A program made the position numbers and the translations under genes. From positions 682,001 through 746,000 of the forward strand of contig JACKBL010000001.1 of NCBI GenBank assembly GCA_020634515.1: a DNA stretch of 64,000 nt, given 5' to 3'. How positions within the stretch are numbered: position 1 is the first letter of the stretch; every line of letters begins with the position of its first letter. This DNA is from Ardenticatenales bacterium (GTDB taxonomy: Bacteria > Chloroflexota > Anaerolineae > Promineifilales > Promineifilaceae). The notes under the pieces were generated by a model. It made no database searches, was not told where the DNA came from, and was given only the letters and a program-made list of their open reading frames with translations. Positions 46,449 to 55,887 of the stretch are shown here, piece after piece.

Positions 46449-47078
46449 TTACAATTTGGGCGTAAGGAGGATGACTTCGGTTTCTTCGGCGAGATTGCCG
46501 GCGGAAACCTTCAAACTACTCACCTCTTTGGCATCTGTCACCCCCATTTCCTTCAAGAAACGTTCCGCGCCATCAAGATCGAGCCGCAAACCCGGCAATT
46601 GGTAATGCATGGGCACGACAATGTCCGGTTCCAGCATGGAGACCAGTTCCGCCGCCTGGGCTGCGTTCAGGCTGTTGCCGCCGCCCACAGGCAGCAGCAG
46701 AATGTTCACTTGTTCCAGGGCCTCAATTTGCGTCTGCGAGGGCACTTTCGCCAGATCGCCCAGGTGCGCTATGCTGAGGCCATCATAGTTGAAGACGTAG
46801 AGGACGTTGCGCTCGGATTGATCGATGTGGCTGGTGGCAATGCCTGTGATGAAGACGCTGCCGATTTCGTACTCGCCCGGACCGTTGAGGGCGTAGCGAT
46901 AGCCCGTCACCGCGTCCGCGTAGTTGTGGCCGGGGGCGTCGTGGCTGATGGTGACCACGTCCGCCCTCAGTTTGAGCGGCGGCAGCCCCAGGTTGCCATC
47001 GTAGGGGTCGGTGACGATGGAGGCGCGCCCGCGTTCAGCGAGGCGAAAACAACTTAAGCCGTACCAGGTTAATTCCAT
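46449..47078 (-). CDS. MBL-fold (UlaG-like) metal-dependent hydrolase
   Basis: The protein has 209 residues from MELTWYGLSCFRL, with AGGAG ten bases before. It follows the beta-lactamase superfamily pattern of the UlaG group: SIVTDPY, ADVVTISHDAPGHNYAD, the GIATSHID and IAHLGDL segments, LLLPVGGG and VPMHYQLPG. The metal motif HxHxDH is modified to SHDAPGHN, seen in this small subgroup. The substrate is unknown. The chosen start removes eight residues from the longer frame. Confidence 0.85.
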   Translation of the reverse strand: MELTWYGLSCFRLAERGRASIVTDPYDGNLGLPPLKLRADVVTISHDAPGHNYADAVTGYRYALNGPGEYEIGSVFITGIATSHIDQSERNVLYVFNYDGLSIAHLGDLAKVPSQTQIEALEQVNILLLPVGGGNSLNAAQAAELVSMLEPDIVVPMHYQLPGLRLDLDGAERFLKEMGVTDAKEVSSLKVSAGNLAEETEVILLTPKL

Positions 47079-47211
47079 GTAGTGATGCTCCTGAAGGTGC
47101 AACGCTCTTTTTGGTGCGTTTCACCTGTATAATTGCTGTTATTATATGGCGTAAGCGACAAAAGGTAAAACGGGGGAGGTGGCTGCCGGGTCGTCTGGCG
47201 GAGATGGGGTG

Positions 47212-47958
47212 ATGATGGATTTGCGAGAAGTGGCGCTGCGGGACGGGCAGGTAGAGGGGGGGGCGGGACATTGGCGGTTGATTTTGCCGGCATCTTCCGC
47301 CCCAACCTACATGGACGCGCAGTTGGATGATTATGCCGGCAAACCTCGCCGCACCTACCCCTGGAAACCTGGCCTCACCCTTGCCTTGCGTGCCCGCTTC
47401 TCACACGAGCGGGAGGAACTTGCCGGCACAGCCGGCTTCGGCTTCTGGAACGCCCCCTTTGGCGCGCCCGACATCCGCCGGCCCGCCTTGCCCCAGGCCG
47501 CCTGGTTTTTCTACGCTTCGCCGCCCACTGATTTGCCCCTATCCCCCACGCCGCCCGGTCGTGGCTGGTTCGCCGCCACTTTGGATGCCGGTTCCTGGCG
47601 GGCGCTGCGCCTGGCCCCCTTGTCGCCGGTCTTGCTGCTGCTGAACCAGTTCGCGACGATGCGGCGACGGGTGTGGCCGTGGGTGCGGGAGGCGTTGGGC
47701 GTGGAATATGCCGGCATCTCCTCCGATATGTGCCAGTGGCATGAATATCACCTCTCCTGGCAGGCGGAAGGCTGCGTTTTTACCGTGGACGGACAACCCA
47801 TCCTGGCAACCTCCCACAGCCCGCGCGGTCCCTTGGGCTTCGTCTGTTGGTTGGACAACCAATACCTCGTGGCGACCACGCAGGGGCGCATCCAGGCAGG
47901 CGTACTGCCCATCCGCCAACGCCAGTGGCTGGAAGTGTCCGACCTGACCATCCGATGA
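47212..47958 (+). CDS. Concanavalin A-like beta-sandwich protein, unknown function
   Basis: The protein has 248 residues from MMDLREVALRDG after GGAGATGGGG. No signal peptide is evident. The sequence resembles lectin/glucanase-like beta-sandwiches: an early LRARFSHEREELAGTAGFGFWNAPFG, LPQAAWFFYASPP and the late CQWHEYHLSWQAEGCVFTVDGQPILATSHSPRGPLGFVCWLDNQYLV. No catalytic pair is obvious. It is a recognisable fold of unknown job, commonly annotated as a hypothetical or DUF protein. Confidence 0.6.
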   Translation: MMDLREVALRDGQVEGGAGHWRLILPASSAPTYMDAQLDDYAGKPRRTYPWKPGLTLALRARFSHEREELAGTAGFGFWNAPFGAPDIRRPALPQAAWFFYASPPTDLPLSPTPPGRGWFAATLDAGSWRALRLAPLSPVLLLLNQFATMRRRVWPWVREALGVEYAGISSDMCQWHEYHLSWQAEGCVFTVDGQPILATSHSPRGPLGFVCWLDNQYLVATTQGRIQAGVLPIRQRQWLEVSDLTIR

Positions 47959-47974
47959 AAAACGCGCGTCTTTT

Positions 47975-48003
47975 TTGACATCCCTTTTGCGCTTTGCTAT
48001 ACT
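47975..48003 (+). promoter_or_regulatory. Consensus sigma-70 promoter for tRNA-Ser(UGA)
   Basis: TTGACA, a 17-nt spacer, then TATACT, about 40 nt before the tRNA. This is the closest match to consensus in the window. Confidence 0.85.
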
Positions 48004-48044
48004 TTATACCCTGTACCTCTGCAAAATTAACAACAGAGAGGGAA

Positions 48045-48130
48045 GGAGGGATGGCCGAGTGGACGATGGCAACGGTCTTGAAAACCGTAGTGGGCTTTGC
48101 TCACCGGGGGTTCGAATCCCTCTCCCTCCG
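48045..48130 (+). tRNA. tRNA-Ser (anticodon UGA)
   Basis: Acceptor GGAGGGA pairs with TCCCTCC, discriminator G. The anticodon loop CTTGAAA carries TGA, there is a long variable arm (GTGGGCTTTGCTCAC), and the T-arm is GGGGGTTCGAATCCCTC. CCA is not encoded. Confidence 0.96.
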
Positions 48131-48150
48131 TTAACAAATGACAGCCTCAT

Positions 48151-48239
48151 GGGGAGGTGCCAGAGTGGTCGATTGGGGCCGCCTGCTAAGCGGTTAACGG
48201 CGTAAAACCCGTTCCAGGGTTCGAATCCCTGCCTCCCCG
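48151..48239 (+). tRNA. tRNA-Ser (anticodon GCU)
   Basis: Acceptor GGGGAGG/CCTCCCC, discriminator G. The anticodon loop CTGCTAA gives GCU, with a long variable arm (CGGCGTAAAACCCG region) and T-loop TTCGAAT. CCA is not encoded. Confidence 0.96.
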
Positions 48240-48256
48240 TTTTTGTGTCTTTAGGG

Positions 48257-48262
48257 TATAAT
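48257..48262 (+). promoter_or_regulatory. -10 box before tRNA-Arg
   Basis: A perfect TATAAT 28 nt before the tRNA. The matching -35 position falls in the 3' end of the preceding tRNA and is poor, so co-transcription is also possible. Confidence 0.5.
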
Positions 48263-48290
48263 TATTCTATGGACGCTGGCACCAGTATAT

Positions 48291-48364
48291 GCGCCCTTAG
48301 CTCAGTGGATTAGAGCGTCTGGCTACGAACCAGAAGGTCGGGAGTTCGAGTCTCTCAGGGCGTA
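48291..48364 (+). tRNA. tRNA-Arg (anticodon ACG)
   Basis: Acceptor GCGCCCT/AGGGCGT with a G-U first pair. D-arm TAGCTCAGTGGATTAGAGC, anticodon loop CTACGAA (ACG, expected to be edited to ICG), T-arm GGGAGTTCGAGTCTCTC. CCA is not encoded. Confidence 0.96.
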
Positions 48365-48372
48365 CCTGACAG

Positions 48373-48401
48373 AAAGCGACACCAAATGGCGTCGCTTTTT
48401 T
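48373..48401 (+). terminator. Terminator of the tRNA cluster
   Basis: AAAGCGAC...GTCGCTTT stem with a run of T, immediately after tRNA-Arg. Confidence 0.88.
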
Positions 48402-48492
48402 GTTGCCGGGCGACGGCGATAAAGTTAGAGTTATAAAGGCGGCGTGGTCAATGCTTTGGCCCACCCGGAATTATGCTTGACGTCAACGAATT

Positions 48493-48834
48493 ATGCGCAC
48501 ACCTGCCGGCAAAGAATGCCGATTCTACTATCAAAATTTCCATCGCGGTCGCTCAGACCAGGAATGCCGCCTGGTACAAAGCAATCCCCGCTCACCGGAC
48601 TGGCAGCCCCGCGACTGCCAGTCCTGCCCCGTTCCCGACATTTTAATGGCCAACAACAGCCCGCACCTCGTTCTGGAGGGAACGGTAAAAAAGGGCATGT
48701 TAGGACTGAATCGGCGCGTAGAAGTGACCGCTTTTTGCAGCAAACATTTGATTGACGTTCCCTCTCCGCAAGTTGGCTGCCCGGAGTGTGCGCGGGAGCG
48801 GCCCGGGTTGAACGCCTTGTTTGGCGATCAGTAA
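48493..48834 (+). CDS. Small cysteine-rich hypothetical protein
   Basis: The protein has 113 residues with nine or so cysteines/histidines likely to bind metal: KECRFYYQNFHRG, QECRL, RDCQSCPVPD, AFCSKHLID and VGCPECARE. The middle (PHLVLEGTVKKGMLGLNRRVEV) is beta-like. I do not recognise a named family. The pattern of paired Cys suggests one or two zinc or iron-sulfur sites. The start ATG lacks a strong ribosome site. Confidence 0.65.
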   Translation: MRTPAGKECRFYYQNFHRGRSDQECRLVQSNPRSPDWQPRDCQSCPVPDILMANNSPHLVLEGTVKKGMLGLNRRVEVTAFCSKHLIDVPSPQVGCPECARERPGLNALFGDQ

Positions 48835-48895
48835 GCCGCCTTGTCGCCTTCTTCTTGCTGGAAGCTGTGGCGCTTCCAGCAAGATTTAGACAAGA

Positions 48896-48975
48896 TAACG
48901 ACTAACGCTCTCTGGAGATTGGACCAATCTCACCAGAGAAAATTGGTCCAATCTATCCGGCTTAGCAGTTACTAG
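48896..48975. repeat. Family A palindromic element
   Basis: ACGACTAACGCTCTCTGGAG, arm AGATTGGACCAATCT, CACCAGAGA, arm AAATTGGTCCAATCT, then CCGGCTTAGCAGTTAC. It ends only 7 nt before the HAD gene start. Confidence 0.85.
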
Positions 48976-48981
48976 ACAAGT

Positions 48982-49752
48982 ATGATCAAAGCGATATTGC
49001 TGGACCTGGATGACACGCTGCTTTTCAACGATATGCGCGCATTTTTGCCGCGCTATTTTGGATTGCTGGCGCAATTTGCCCAGGCCGCCGGCTATGGCGA
49101 GTACGACATGGTGCGGGAGCTGCTCTACTGTACGCGCGAAGTAATCGCCAACACCGACCCTCAAGTGACGAATCGGGAAGTGTTTTGGGCCGCTTTCCAG
49201 CAGCGCACAGGGGCGCCGCGGTCACGGACGGAGGCGCTCTTCGACCGCTTCTACGCGGAGCAGTTTCCCCTGCTGCGGTCGGTCACAAGCCCCGTACCCG
49301 GGGCTGCCGACCTGGTGCGTTGGTGCCAGGCGCGCGGCTGGCGCGTGGTGGTGGCGACGAATCCGCTCTTTCCGACGACGGCGATTGAGCAGCGGTTGGC
49401 CTGGGCTGGCCTGCCGGTGGCCGAGATGCGGTTTGACCTGGTGACGACGTTTGACAATATGCACGCCACGAAGCCGCAGCCGGCGTATTACCGAGAGATT
49501 TTGGCGGCGGTGGGATGTAGGCCGGAGGAGGCGTTGATGGTGGGGGACGATTGGGAGAATGATGTTGTGCCGGCATCTGTCCTCAACCTGCACGCCTACT
49601 GGATCACGTCGGACGCCACGTCCCCCCCAGACCCGGACCTCATTGTCGGCTGGGGCGCACTCGCGCAACTGTACGACGCGCTGCGCCGCGGCTGGCTGCC
49701 CGGCGACCACAGCCTGCGCCCTGCCCCCTTTTCCCCTCCAAACGAGCCATAG
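48982..49752 (+). CDS. HAD-superfamily hydrolase
   Basis: The protein has 256 residues. Motif I is LLDLDDTLLFND with the nucleophile and acid Asp residues, motif II is VVATNPLFPT, the lysine is in HATKPQPAYY, and motif IV is MVGDDWENDVVPA. A helical cap lies between residues 20 and 110. It is probably a phosphatase of small metabolites. No ribosome site is visible, because a family A element abuts the start. The DinB gene follows after 2 nt, suggesting an operon. Confidence 0.87.
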   Translation: MIKAILLDLDDTLLFNDMRAFLPRYFGLLAQFAQAAGYGEYDMVRELLYCTREVIANTDPQVTNREVFWAAFQQRTGAPRSRTEALFDRFYAEQFPLLRSVTSPVPGAADLVRWCQARGWRVVVATNPLFPTTAIEQRLAWAGLPVAEMRFDLVTTFDNMHATKPQPAYYREILAAVGCRPEEALMVGDDWENDVVPASVLNLHAYWITSDATSPPDPDLIVGWGALAQLYDALRRGWLPGDHSLRPAPFSPPNEP

Positions 49753-49754
49753 CC

Positions 49755-50231
49755 ATGCCCGAAACGCCGCCTGTCCCTGCTCTCCTCGACCAGATGCGGC
49801 AGTTTGCCGAAAACGTGCATCGTGCCCTCACCGGCGCCGATGTGCATTGGATGTGGCAGCCCGATTCAGGCGAATGGTCGCTCACCCAGGTTATTTGCCA
49901 CCTGCGCGATGTCGAACGCGAAGTGCATCGTCCTCGCTTCGACGCCCTCATCGCTCACGAAAACGCCTTCATTTCCGGCGTCACCCCCGACGAGTGGGCC
50001 GTCCCCCGCAACTACCAGGCGCAAAATGGTCCCACCGCGCTGGCGGACTTCTACGCGGCGCGCACACAAACCGTAGCCATGCTGCGTGCATTAGACGACG
50101 CCATGTGGCGGCGACGGGGGCGTCATGCCTTCTTTGGCCCCACCACCATGCACGAACTCCTCACCCTGGTCGTGCGCCACGACGCCGCGCACTGGGAGCA
50201 AATCACGGCGCTGCTGGCGCAAGCCCACTGA
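49755..50231 (+). CDS. DinB-family metal-binding protein
   Basis: The protein has 158 residues: a four-helix bundle with the DinB/YfiT histidine triad, here in EWSLTQVICHLRDVEREV, near HEN and in TLVVRHDAAHWEQI. Members include thiol-dependent transferases (bacillithiol or mycothiol type), but many are uncharacterised. It is coupled to the upstream HAD gene and convergent with prsW. Confidence 0.85.
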   Translation: MPETPPVPALLDQMRQFAENVHRALTGADVHWMWQPDSGEWSLTQVICHLRDVEREVHRPRFDALIAHENAFISGVTPDEWAVPRNYQAQNGPTALADFYAARTQTVAMLRALDDAMWRRRGRHAFFGPTTMHELLTLVVRHDAAHWEQITALLAQAH

Positions 50232-50241
50232 CAATGGCGTC

Positions 50242-51216
50242 TTACGTCATGCGTTGTTGCAGCGCGGCAATCTCCGTTCGCAGTCGCTCCGCCCGCTCCT
50301 GATCCCGCCCTCGTTGAAACAAAGAAAATTGGTGCTTCTTGTAGGCCAGCTCCGCGCAGTGTTCGTAGAAGCGTATGCTGGCGCGATACCCGGCGAAGCC
50401 GCCCGTTGAAAGCTGCCGCAGGCTTTGCTTCGCTCGTTTCCAGGTGGAGGAGGCCGTCTGCCACTGCTGCGCCGTCAACAAGCCATGTTCCACCTCTTCC
50501 GCCAGGTAGTTTTGGATCCAGCGGCTCTCTTGCCACAACGCCCAAGCGATAATGCCAAATGTGAGCAGCAGGCCGCCATAATCGCTGAGGAACAGCAGCA
50601 CGCAGAACAGCCCGCCGATGGAGGCGGAGGCGTTGTGCGTGGCGTGGAGAAGGACGGCCACGCTCCAACCGGCAATGGGGGCGGCCAGGCGCGTGATTTT
50701 GCCGCGGGCAAAGCGGGCGGCAACCAGCCCCAGCCCGGTCATGCTGCTGAAGAGGGCATGGTTGAGGCCAAAGAGGAAGGCGCGCATGAAGATGTTCACT
50801 TCCCAGGCAGCCAGTCCCAGTTCTTTATAGACCCGGGTAAAGTAGAAGACGTTCTCTACCATGGCAAACCCCATGCCCACCATGGCTCCGTAGATGATGC
50901 CGTCTAGCGGGCTGTCCAGTTCGTGCTGCCAGAAGACGAAAATGCCCAGCAGGGCCAGTCCCTTGAGTGATTCTTCGACGGGGGGGGCGATGACGACGGC
51001 TCCCACGAAGTCGCCAAAGCCTTCGCTGAGCAGGTAGAAAGGAATGCTCAGGGCGGTGTTAAAAAGGAAGGCGGCGATGATGCTGGGGATGGCGCCCCAG
51101 AGAAAGGCGGCCAGAACCAGCCGCAATGGTTCTTTTTCGTAGCGGTCAACCCAGTAGATGAGGGTGACGTAGAAGCCGGTGGGGATGATGGCGGCGAGCA
51201 GGGAGGGAAGGATCAT
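50242..51216 (-). CDS. PrsW-family intramembrane protease
   Basis: The protein has 324 residues from MILPSLLAAIIPTG, with AGGA upstream; ten more residues are possible. About eight membrane segments carry the PrsW signature: PVEESLKGLAL (Glu-Glu-x3-Lys), GMGFAMVENVFYF, LNHALFSSMTG and LLHATHNASAS. The glutamate-type site lies in the membrane. In Bacillus PrsW cuts an anti-sigma factor; here no anti-sigma gene is adjacent. The C-terminal 100 residues are soluble and helical. Confidence 0.88.
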   Translation of the reverse strand: MILPSLLAAIIPTGFYVTLIYWVDRYEKEPLRLVLAAFLWGAIPSIIAAFLFNTALSIPFYLLSEGFGDFVGAVVIAPPVEESLKGLALLGIFVFWQHELDSPLDGIIYGAMVGMGFAMVENVFYFTRVYKELGLAAWEVNIFMRAFLFGLNHALFSSMTGLGLVAARFARGKITRLAAPIAGWSVAVLLHATHNASASIGGLFCVLLFLSDYGGLLLTFGIIAWALWQESRWIQNYLAEEVEHGLLTAQQWQTASSTWKRAKQSLRQLSTGGFAGYRASIRFYEHCAELAYKKHQFSLFQRGRDQERAERLRTEIAALQQRMT

Positions 51217-51351
51217 GCGCGCATTCCTGGTACGTGGCGGCGGCAACTGGATGAGCCGGGTCGCGCCCGTCTGTTCTTAATGAAGGTTTAACAAAATGGG
51301 GCGAGATGTTAACATGGTGTTCAAAGCGGCTTAACAAGCGGCAAGTATACT

Positions 51352-51446
51352 CATGAATGTACCCGGCGGCATAGGCAGTAGTTCCTTCTCTTACCTCCTC
51401 CGCTTTGGGCGTCGTGAACTCCCGGCTTCACGGCGCTCTTTTTTTA
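51352..51446 (+). ncRNA. Candidate orphan small RNA with anti-Shine-Dalgarno tract
   Basis: The + strand has a strong intrinsic terminator at 51409-51445 (GCGTCGTGAA/TTCACGGCGC, then seven T) although both flanking genes run leftward, so no + gene ends here. TATACT at 51346-51351 could be its -10; a -35 is not convincing. The predicted transcript of about 90 nt carries an unpaired pyrimidine tract, TTCCTTCTCTTACCTCCTCC, complementary to ribosome binding sites. That is typical of trans-acting regulators. Confidence 0.42.
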
Positions 51447-51467
51447 TAGGGGGGTGATCTTCCCTTT

Positions 51468-52559
51468 TCAGGCGATGAACATGGCGTCGCCGAAGGAGAG
51501 GAAGCGGTAATCGAGCGCCAGGGCGGATTGGTAGGCGGCGCGGATGTGATCGATGCCGGCAAATGCGCTCACCAGCATCATCAACGTTGACTGTGGCAGG
51601 TGGAAATTTGTAATCAGGGCATCCACCACGCGAAAATAGTAGCCGGGATAAATGAACAGATCGGTGTGCCCCTCCGTGGCCGCCACCGGTTTCCAGGGGC
51701 AGGCATTGGGGGGAGGCTGCCGACTGACATGCTGGAGAGACGTGAAGACGCCGGCGCTGCGCCAGGCCGCCGTTTCCAGCACACGCACACTGGTTGTCCC
51801 CACGGCCACCACGCGCCCGCCCGCCAACTTGGCCTCATTGATGCGCCGGGCTGCTTCCGGCGTCAATCGCACCCATTCGCTATGAATGGTATGCGCCATG
51901 ACCTGGTCCACCTCAACGGGTTTGAAGGTGTCCAGCCCGACGTGCAGCGTGACCGTCTCGAACAGCACGCCTTTCTCGCGCAGCGCCAGCAGCAAGTCGG
52001 GGGTGAAGTGCAGGCCGGCGGTGGGGGCGGCCGCCGAACCAGGCGGGCGGGCGTAGATGGTCTGGTAGCGTTCGGCGTCCGCTATTTGTTGGTGGATGTA
52101 CGGGGGCAGGGGGGTGTGCCCCAACAGGTCCAACCGGTCGTTAATGGGGCCGTTGAAGGTTACTTCCCGTTGGGGGCCGTCCAGGGTGGCCGTGATCGTG
52201 GCCATGAGGTCGGTTTCCCGTTCCTGCGCGTCCAGCAGGCGTATTTGCACGCCAGGGTGTAGTTTCTTGCCACCGGCGAGGACTTTCCAGGTATGGGGGG
52301 CGGTCTGTTCCAGCAGCAGCAGTTCGACTCTACCGCCGCTGGTTTTGCGCCCGTGCAGGCGTGCCGGCATGACGCGGCTGTTGTTGGCGACGAGGATGTC
52401 GCCGGGTTGCAGCAGGTCGAGCAGGTCGGTGAAGGCGCGGTGGGTTACGGCGCCGCTGCGACGGTCCAGCACGAGCAGGCGGCTGGCGTCTCGTTGGGTG
52501 AGCGGGGTTTGGGCGATGCGGGATGCCGGCAATTCGTAAGCAAAATCCTCAGTTCTCAT
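51468..52559 (-). CDS. queA: tRNA preQ1 ribosyltransferase-isomerase QueA
   Basis: The protein has 363 residues. It begins MRTEDFAYELPASRIAQTPL, with conserved LLDLLQPGDILVANNSRVMPARL, PPYI, TIYARPPGSAAAPTAGLHFT (a glycine-rich variant of the usual GSVAAPTAGLHF), HVGLDTFKPV, TSVRVLE and TNFHLPQSTLMMLVSAF. It transfers the ribose of SAM to preQ1 in tRNA, making epoxyqueuosine. The ATG is adjacent to the DUF2905 gene upstream (16 nt). No other queuosine genes are in the window. Confidence 0.96.
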   Translation of the reverse strand: MRTEDFAYELPASRIAQTPLTQRDASRLLVLDRRSGAVTHRAFTDLLDLLQPGDILVANNSRVMPARLHGRKTSGGRVELLLLEQTAPHTWKVLAGGKKLHPGVQIRLLDAQERETDLMATITATLDGPQREVTFNGPINDRLDLLGHTPLPPYIHQQIADAERYQTIYARPPGSAAAPTAGLHFTPDLLLALREKGVLFETVTLHVGLDTFKPVEVDQVMAHTIHSEWVRLTPEAARRINEAKLAGGRVVAVGTTSVRVLETAAWRSAGVFTSLQHVSRQPPPNACPWKPVAATEGHTDLFIYPGYYFRVVDALITNFHLPQSTLMMLVSAFAGIDHIRAAYQSALALDYRFLSFGDAMFIA

Positions 52560-52575
52560 ACGCTTGCGTGCCGCG

Positions 52576-52803
52576 TCAGCGGCGGAAAATGCGAATAATG
52601 ATATTCAGCAGAATTGACCCCAGCAGACTGATCAGCAGCATCGTCGCCAGGGGAAAATAGATGCGGAAATTCTCACCCTCCAGGCGAAAATCTCCCGGCA
52701 GATTGCCCAACCAGGGCAGGTAGCGCGTCGCCAGCAAGACCAACACCCCGGAAAGAGTGATGACGAGTCCAATGATGATTAGGAGTTTGCCAAAATCAGC
52801 CAT
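52576..52803 (-). CDS. DUF2905 small membrane protein
   Basis: The protein has 75 residues: MADFGKLLIIIGLVITLSGV, a first membrane helix, then YLPWLGNLPGDFRLEGENFRIYFPLATMLLISLLGSILLNIIIRIFRR with a second helix. This is the DUF2905 pattern; such genes lie commonly near queA and ruvB, as here. The function is unknown. Confidence 0.9.
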   Translation of the reverse strand: MADFGKLLIIIGLVITLSGVLVLLATRYLPWLGNLPGDFRLEGENFRIYFPLATMLLISLLGSILLNIIIRIFRR

Positions 52804-52976
52804 GAGTCAGAGTACATAACTATTTAGCCCGCCGCCTGAGATTCCAGTCCGTCGCCTGAGCCTGTCGAAGGGAATCGGGGCTTCGACAAGCTCAACCCAC
52901 GAGTGGGTTCGTCGTTACCAGAACAGCGAAAGACCGGTCTCTGAGCGGGAGAAGAAACCGGGTTTTGGGGCCAGAA
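52804..52976. other. Spacer with short inverted repeats
   Basis: CTGTCGAAG...CTTCGACAAG and a GAAACCGGGTTTTGG unit. No gene. Confidence 0.4.
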
Positions 52977-54035
<1,059 letters not shown>

Positions 54036-54078
54036 AGGGGGGATTATACGTGATGCCGGCATGATTGCGTAGCCACAA

Positions 54079-54128
54079 TGTGAGGTAGGAGGTGTGAGGT
54101 AGGAGGTAGGAGGTAGGAGGTAGGAGGG
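54079..54128. repeat. Heptamer tandem repeat (AGGTAGG)
   Basis: About seven units of GTGAGGTA/GGAGGTA type heptamers in the ruvB-upp spacer; compare 41962-42022. Confidence 0.88.
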
Positions 54129-54230
54129 GGCAAACTGTTGTACAATTCGCCGGAATGCGCGCCGGACCTATGGAGATGGGGGCGTGCCGGCATCTGACAA
54201 CCGCGATCTATCACCGTTTGAGGAGAAACG

Positions 54231-54851
54231 ATGGTCTTTGAATCAAAACACCCCTTGATCAAGCACAAACTGACCCTGCTGCGTGACGTGAACACGGAGC
54301 CAAAGAAATTCCGCGAATTGGTGCGGGAGATCGCCATGATGCTTTGCTACGAGGCGACGCAAGACCTGGCGACCGCGCCGCGCACCGTTGCCACGCCCAT
54401 GGGCGAGGCGCAAGGCGTCATGCTCAAGGAAAAAATCGGCCTGATTCCCATTTTGCGCGCCGGACTGGGCATGGTCAACGGTATTTGGGAGATGATGCCC
54501 TCCGCCGAAGTGTGGCACATTGGCCTGTATCGGGATGAAAAGACCTTGCAGCCCGTTTCCTACTACAACAAACTGCCCACTGCCCCCACCGTGCGCGTTT
54601 GCCTGGTGTTGGACCCGATGCTGGCGACCGGCGGCTCGGCGATTGCCACGGTGGATATTTTGAAGGAGTGGGGCGCGCAACGCATTAAGTTTCTGGGTAT
54701 CCTGGCGGCTCCCGAAGGGGTCGAGGCGCTGCAAACGGCCCACCCGGACGTGGACATTCACGTAGCGCAAATTGATTCTCATCTCAACGGGATTGGCTAC
54801 ATTGTGCCCGGGCTGGGTGACGCGGGCGACCGCCAGTTTGGTACGGGGTGA
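54231..54851 (+). CDS. upp: Uracil phosphoribosyltransferase
   Basis: The protein has 206 residues with TTTGAGGAGAAACG before the ATG. Typical Upp motifs are present: KHPLIKHKLTLLRD, LIPILRAGLGMVNG, GLYRDEKTLQPVSYYNKLP and the PRPP loop VLDPMLATGGSAIATVD, then GIGYIVPGLGDAGDRQFGT. It salvages uracil to UMP. The next gene starts 22 nt later. Confidence 0.97.
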   Translation: MVFESKHPLIKHKLTLLRDVNTEPKKFRELVREIAMMLCYEATQDLATAPRTVATPMGEAQGVMLKEKIGLIPILRAGLGMVNGIWEMMPSAEVWHIGLYRDEKTLQPVSYYNKLPTAPTVRVCLVLDPMLATGGSAIATVDILKEWGAQRIKFLGILAAPEGVEALQTAHPDVDIHVAQIDSHLNGIGYIVPGLGDAGDRQFGTG

Positions 54852-54873
54852 AAGAGAAGGTAGAAGGCGGAAG

Positions 54874-55887
54874 GTGTCTCCGTATTTACTTGTTTTTGTG
54901 ACGGCGTTGGTGGTATCGCTGTTGTTGACGCCGGCGGCGCGCTGGTTGTCGTTCCGCTGGGGGTTGGTGGCGGTTCCGGGCGGGCGGCGGCGGCATGGGC
55001 AGGTGATGCCCCAGTTTGGCGGGCTGCCACTGGCGGCGGCCTTCCTGGTGGCGGCGGCGCTGGCGTGGGCGTTGGCGCCGCCGGTGGGCGATGACGCTAC
55101 GCGGCTGCGCGGGGTGCTGTTGGGCGGCGTGGTGATGTTTGGTGGCGGTTTGCTGGATGATCGCCTGGAACTATCACCACGGGTCAACTTCTTGATTCAG
55201 TTTGTGGGTGCCGGCATTGCCATGTCCCACATCATCTTTATCGAACTGTTCACCAATCCGCTGAACGGGGAATGGGTGTGGATCAGGCCGCGCGTTTTGG
55301 CCCTGGCTTTCACGCTCTTTTGGATGGTGGGCATGATCAATACGATCAATTTCCTCGATGGCCTGGATGGGTTGGCCGCCGGCGTGGGCACGATTGCGGC
55401 GCTGCTGTTTGCCTGGCACAGCTACAATCTGGCGCAGACGACGGTGGCTTTGTTCCCGCTGGCGCTGGCCGGGGCGCTGTTGGGTTTCCTGCCCTTTAAT
55501 TTCACGCCAGCGCGCATCTTTTTGGGATCGGCGGGCGCGTATTTCTTGGGCTACCAGTTGGCGACGTTGTCGATTTTGGCGCCGGCGAAGATCGCCACGG
55601 CGCTGCTGGTGATGGCAGTTCCGATTTTGGACGTGGGTTGGCAGGTGTTCAACCGGCTGCGGCAGGGGCGCAGCCCGTTTCAGGGGGATCGAGGACATTT
55701 GCATTATCGGCTGGCGGATGCCGGCATTTCCACCCCCCACATCGTCCTCGGTTACTATGCCGTCAGCGCCGCCTTTGGCCTCGTCGCCATTCTGGGCACG
55801 GCCAAAATCAAGCTCGTCCTCCTCGCCGCCCTCACCGTCGTGGTTCTCCTTTTCTTCTTCTGGCTCAGCCGGCGGGTGCGCGCATGA
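54874..55887 (+). CDS. MraY/WecA-family polyprenyl-phosphate sugar-phosphate transferase
   Basis: The protein has 337 residues from GTG at 54874. About ten membrane helices carry the family motifs: VPGGRRRHGQVMPQFGGLPLA, GLLDDRLELSPRVNFLIQFVGA (the DDxxE-like acidic loop), MINTINFLDGLDGLAAGVG and GDRGHLHYRLADAGIS with the HxH motif. It links a sugar-1-phosphate to undecaprenyl phosphate and could start assembly of the polysaccharide exported by the 1-13.7 kb locus, or of cell-wall teichoic-type polymers. WecA-like is more probable than MraY, judging by GRRRHGQVMPQFGG. Confidence 0.85.
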   Translation: MSPYLLVFVTALVVSLLLTPAARWLSFRWGLVAVPGGRRRHGQVMPQFGGLPLAAAFLVAAALAWALAPPVGDDATRLRGVLLGGVVMFGGGLLDDRLELSPRVNFLIQFVGAGIAMSHIIFIELFTNPLNGEWVWIRPRVLALAFTLFWMVGMINTINFLDGLDGLAAGVGTIAALLFAWHSYNLAQTTVALFPLALAGALLGFLPFNFTPARIFLGSAGAYFLGYQLATLSILAPAKIATALLVMAVPILDVGWQVFNRLRQGRSPFQGDRGHLHYRLADAGISTPHIVLGYYAVSAAFGLVAILGTAKIKLVLLAALTVVVLLFFFWLSRRVRA

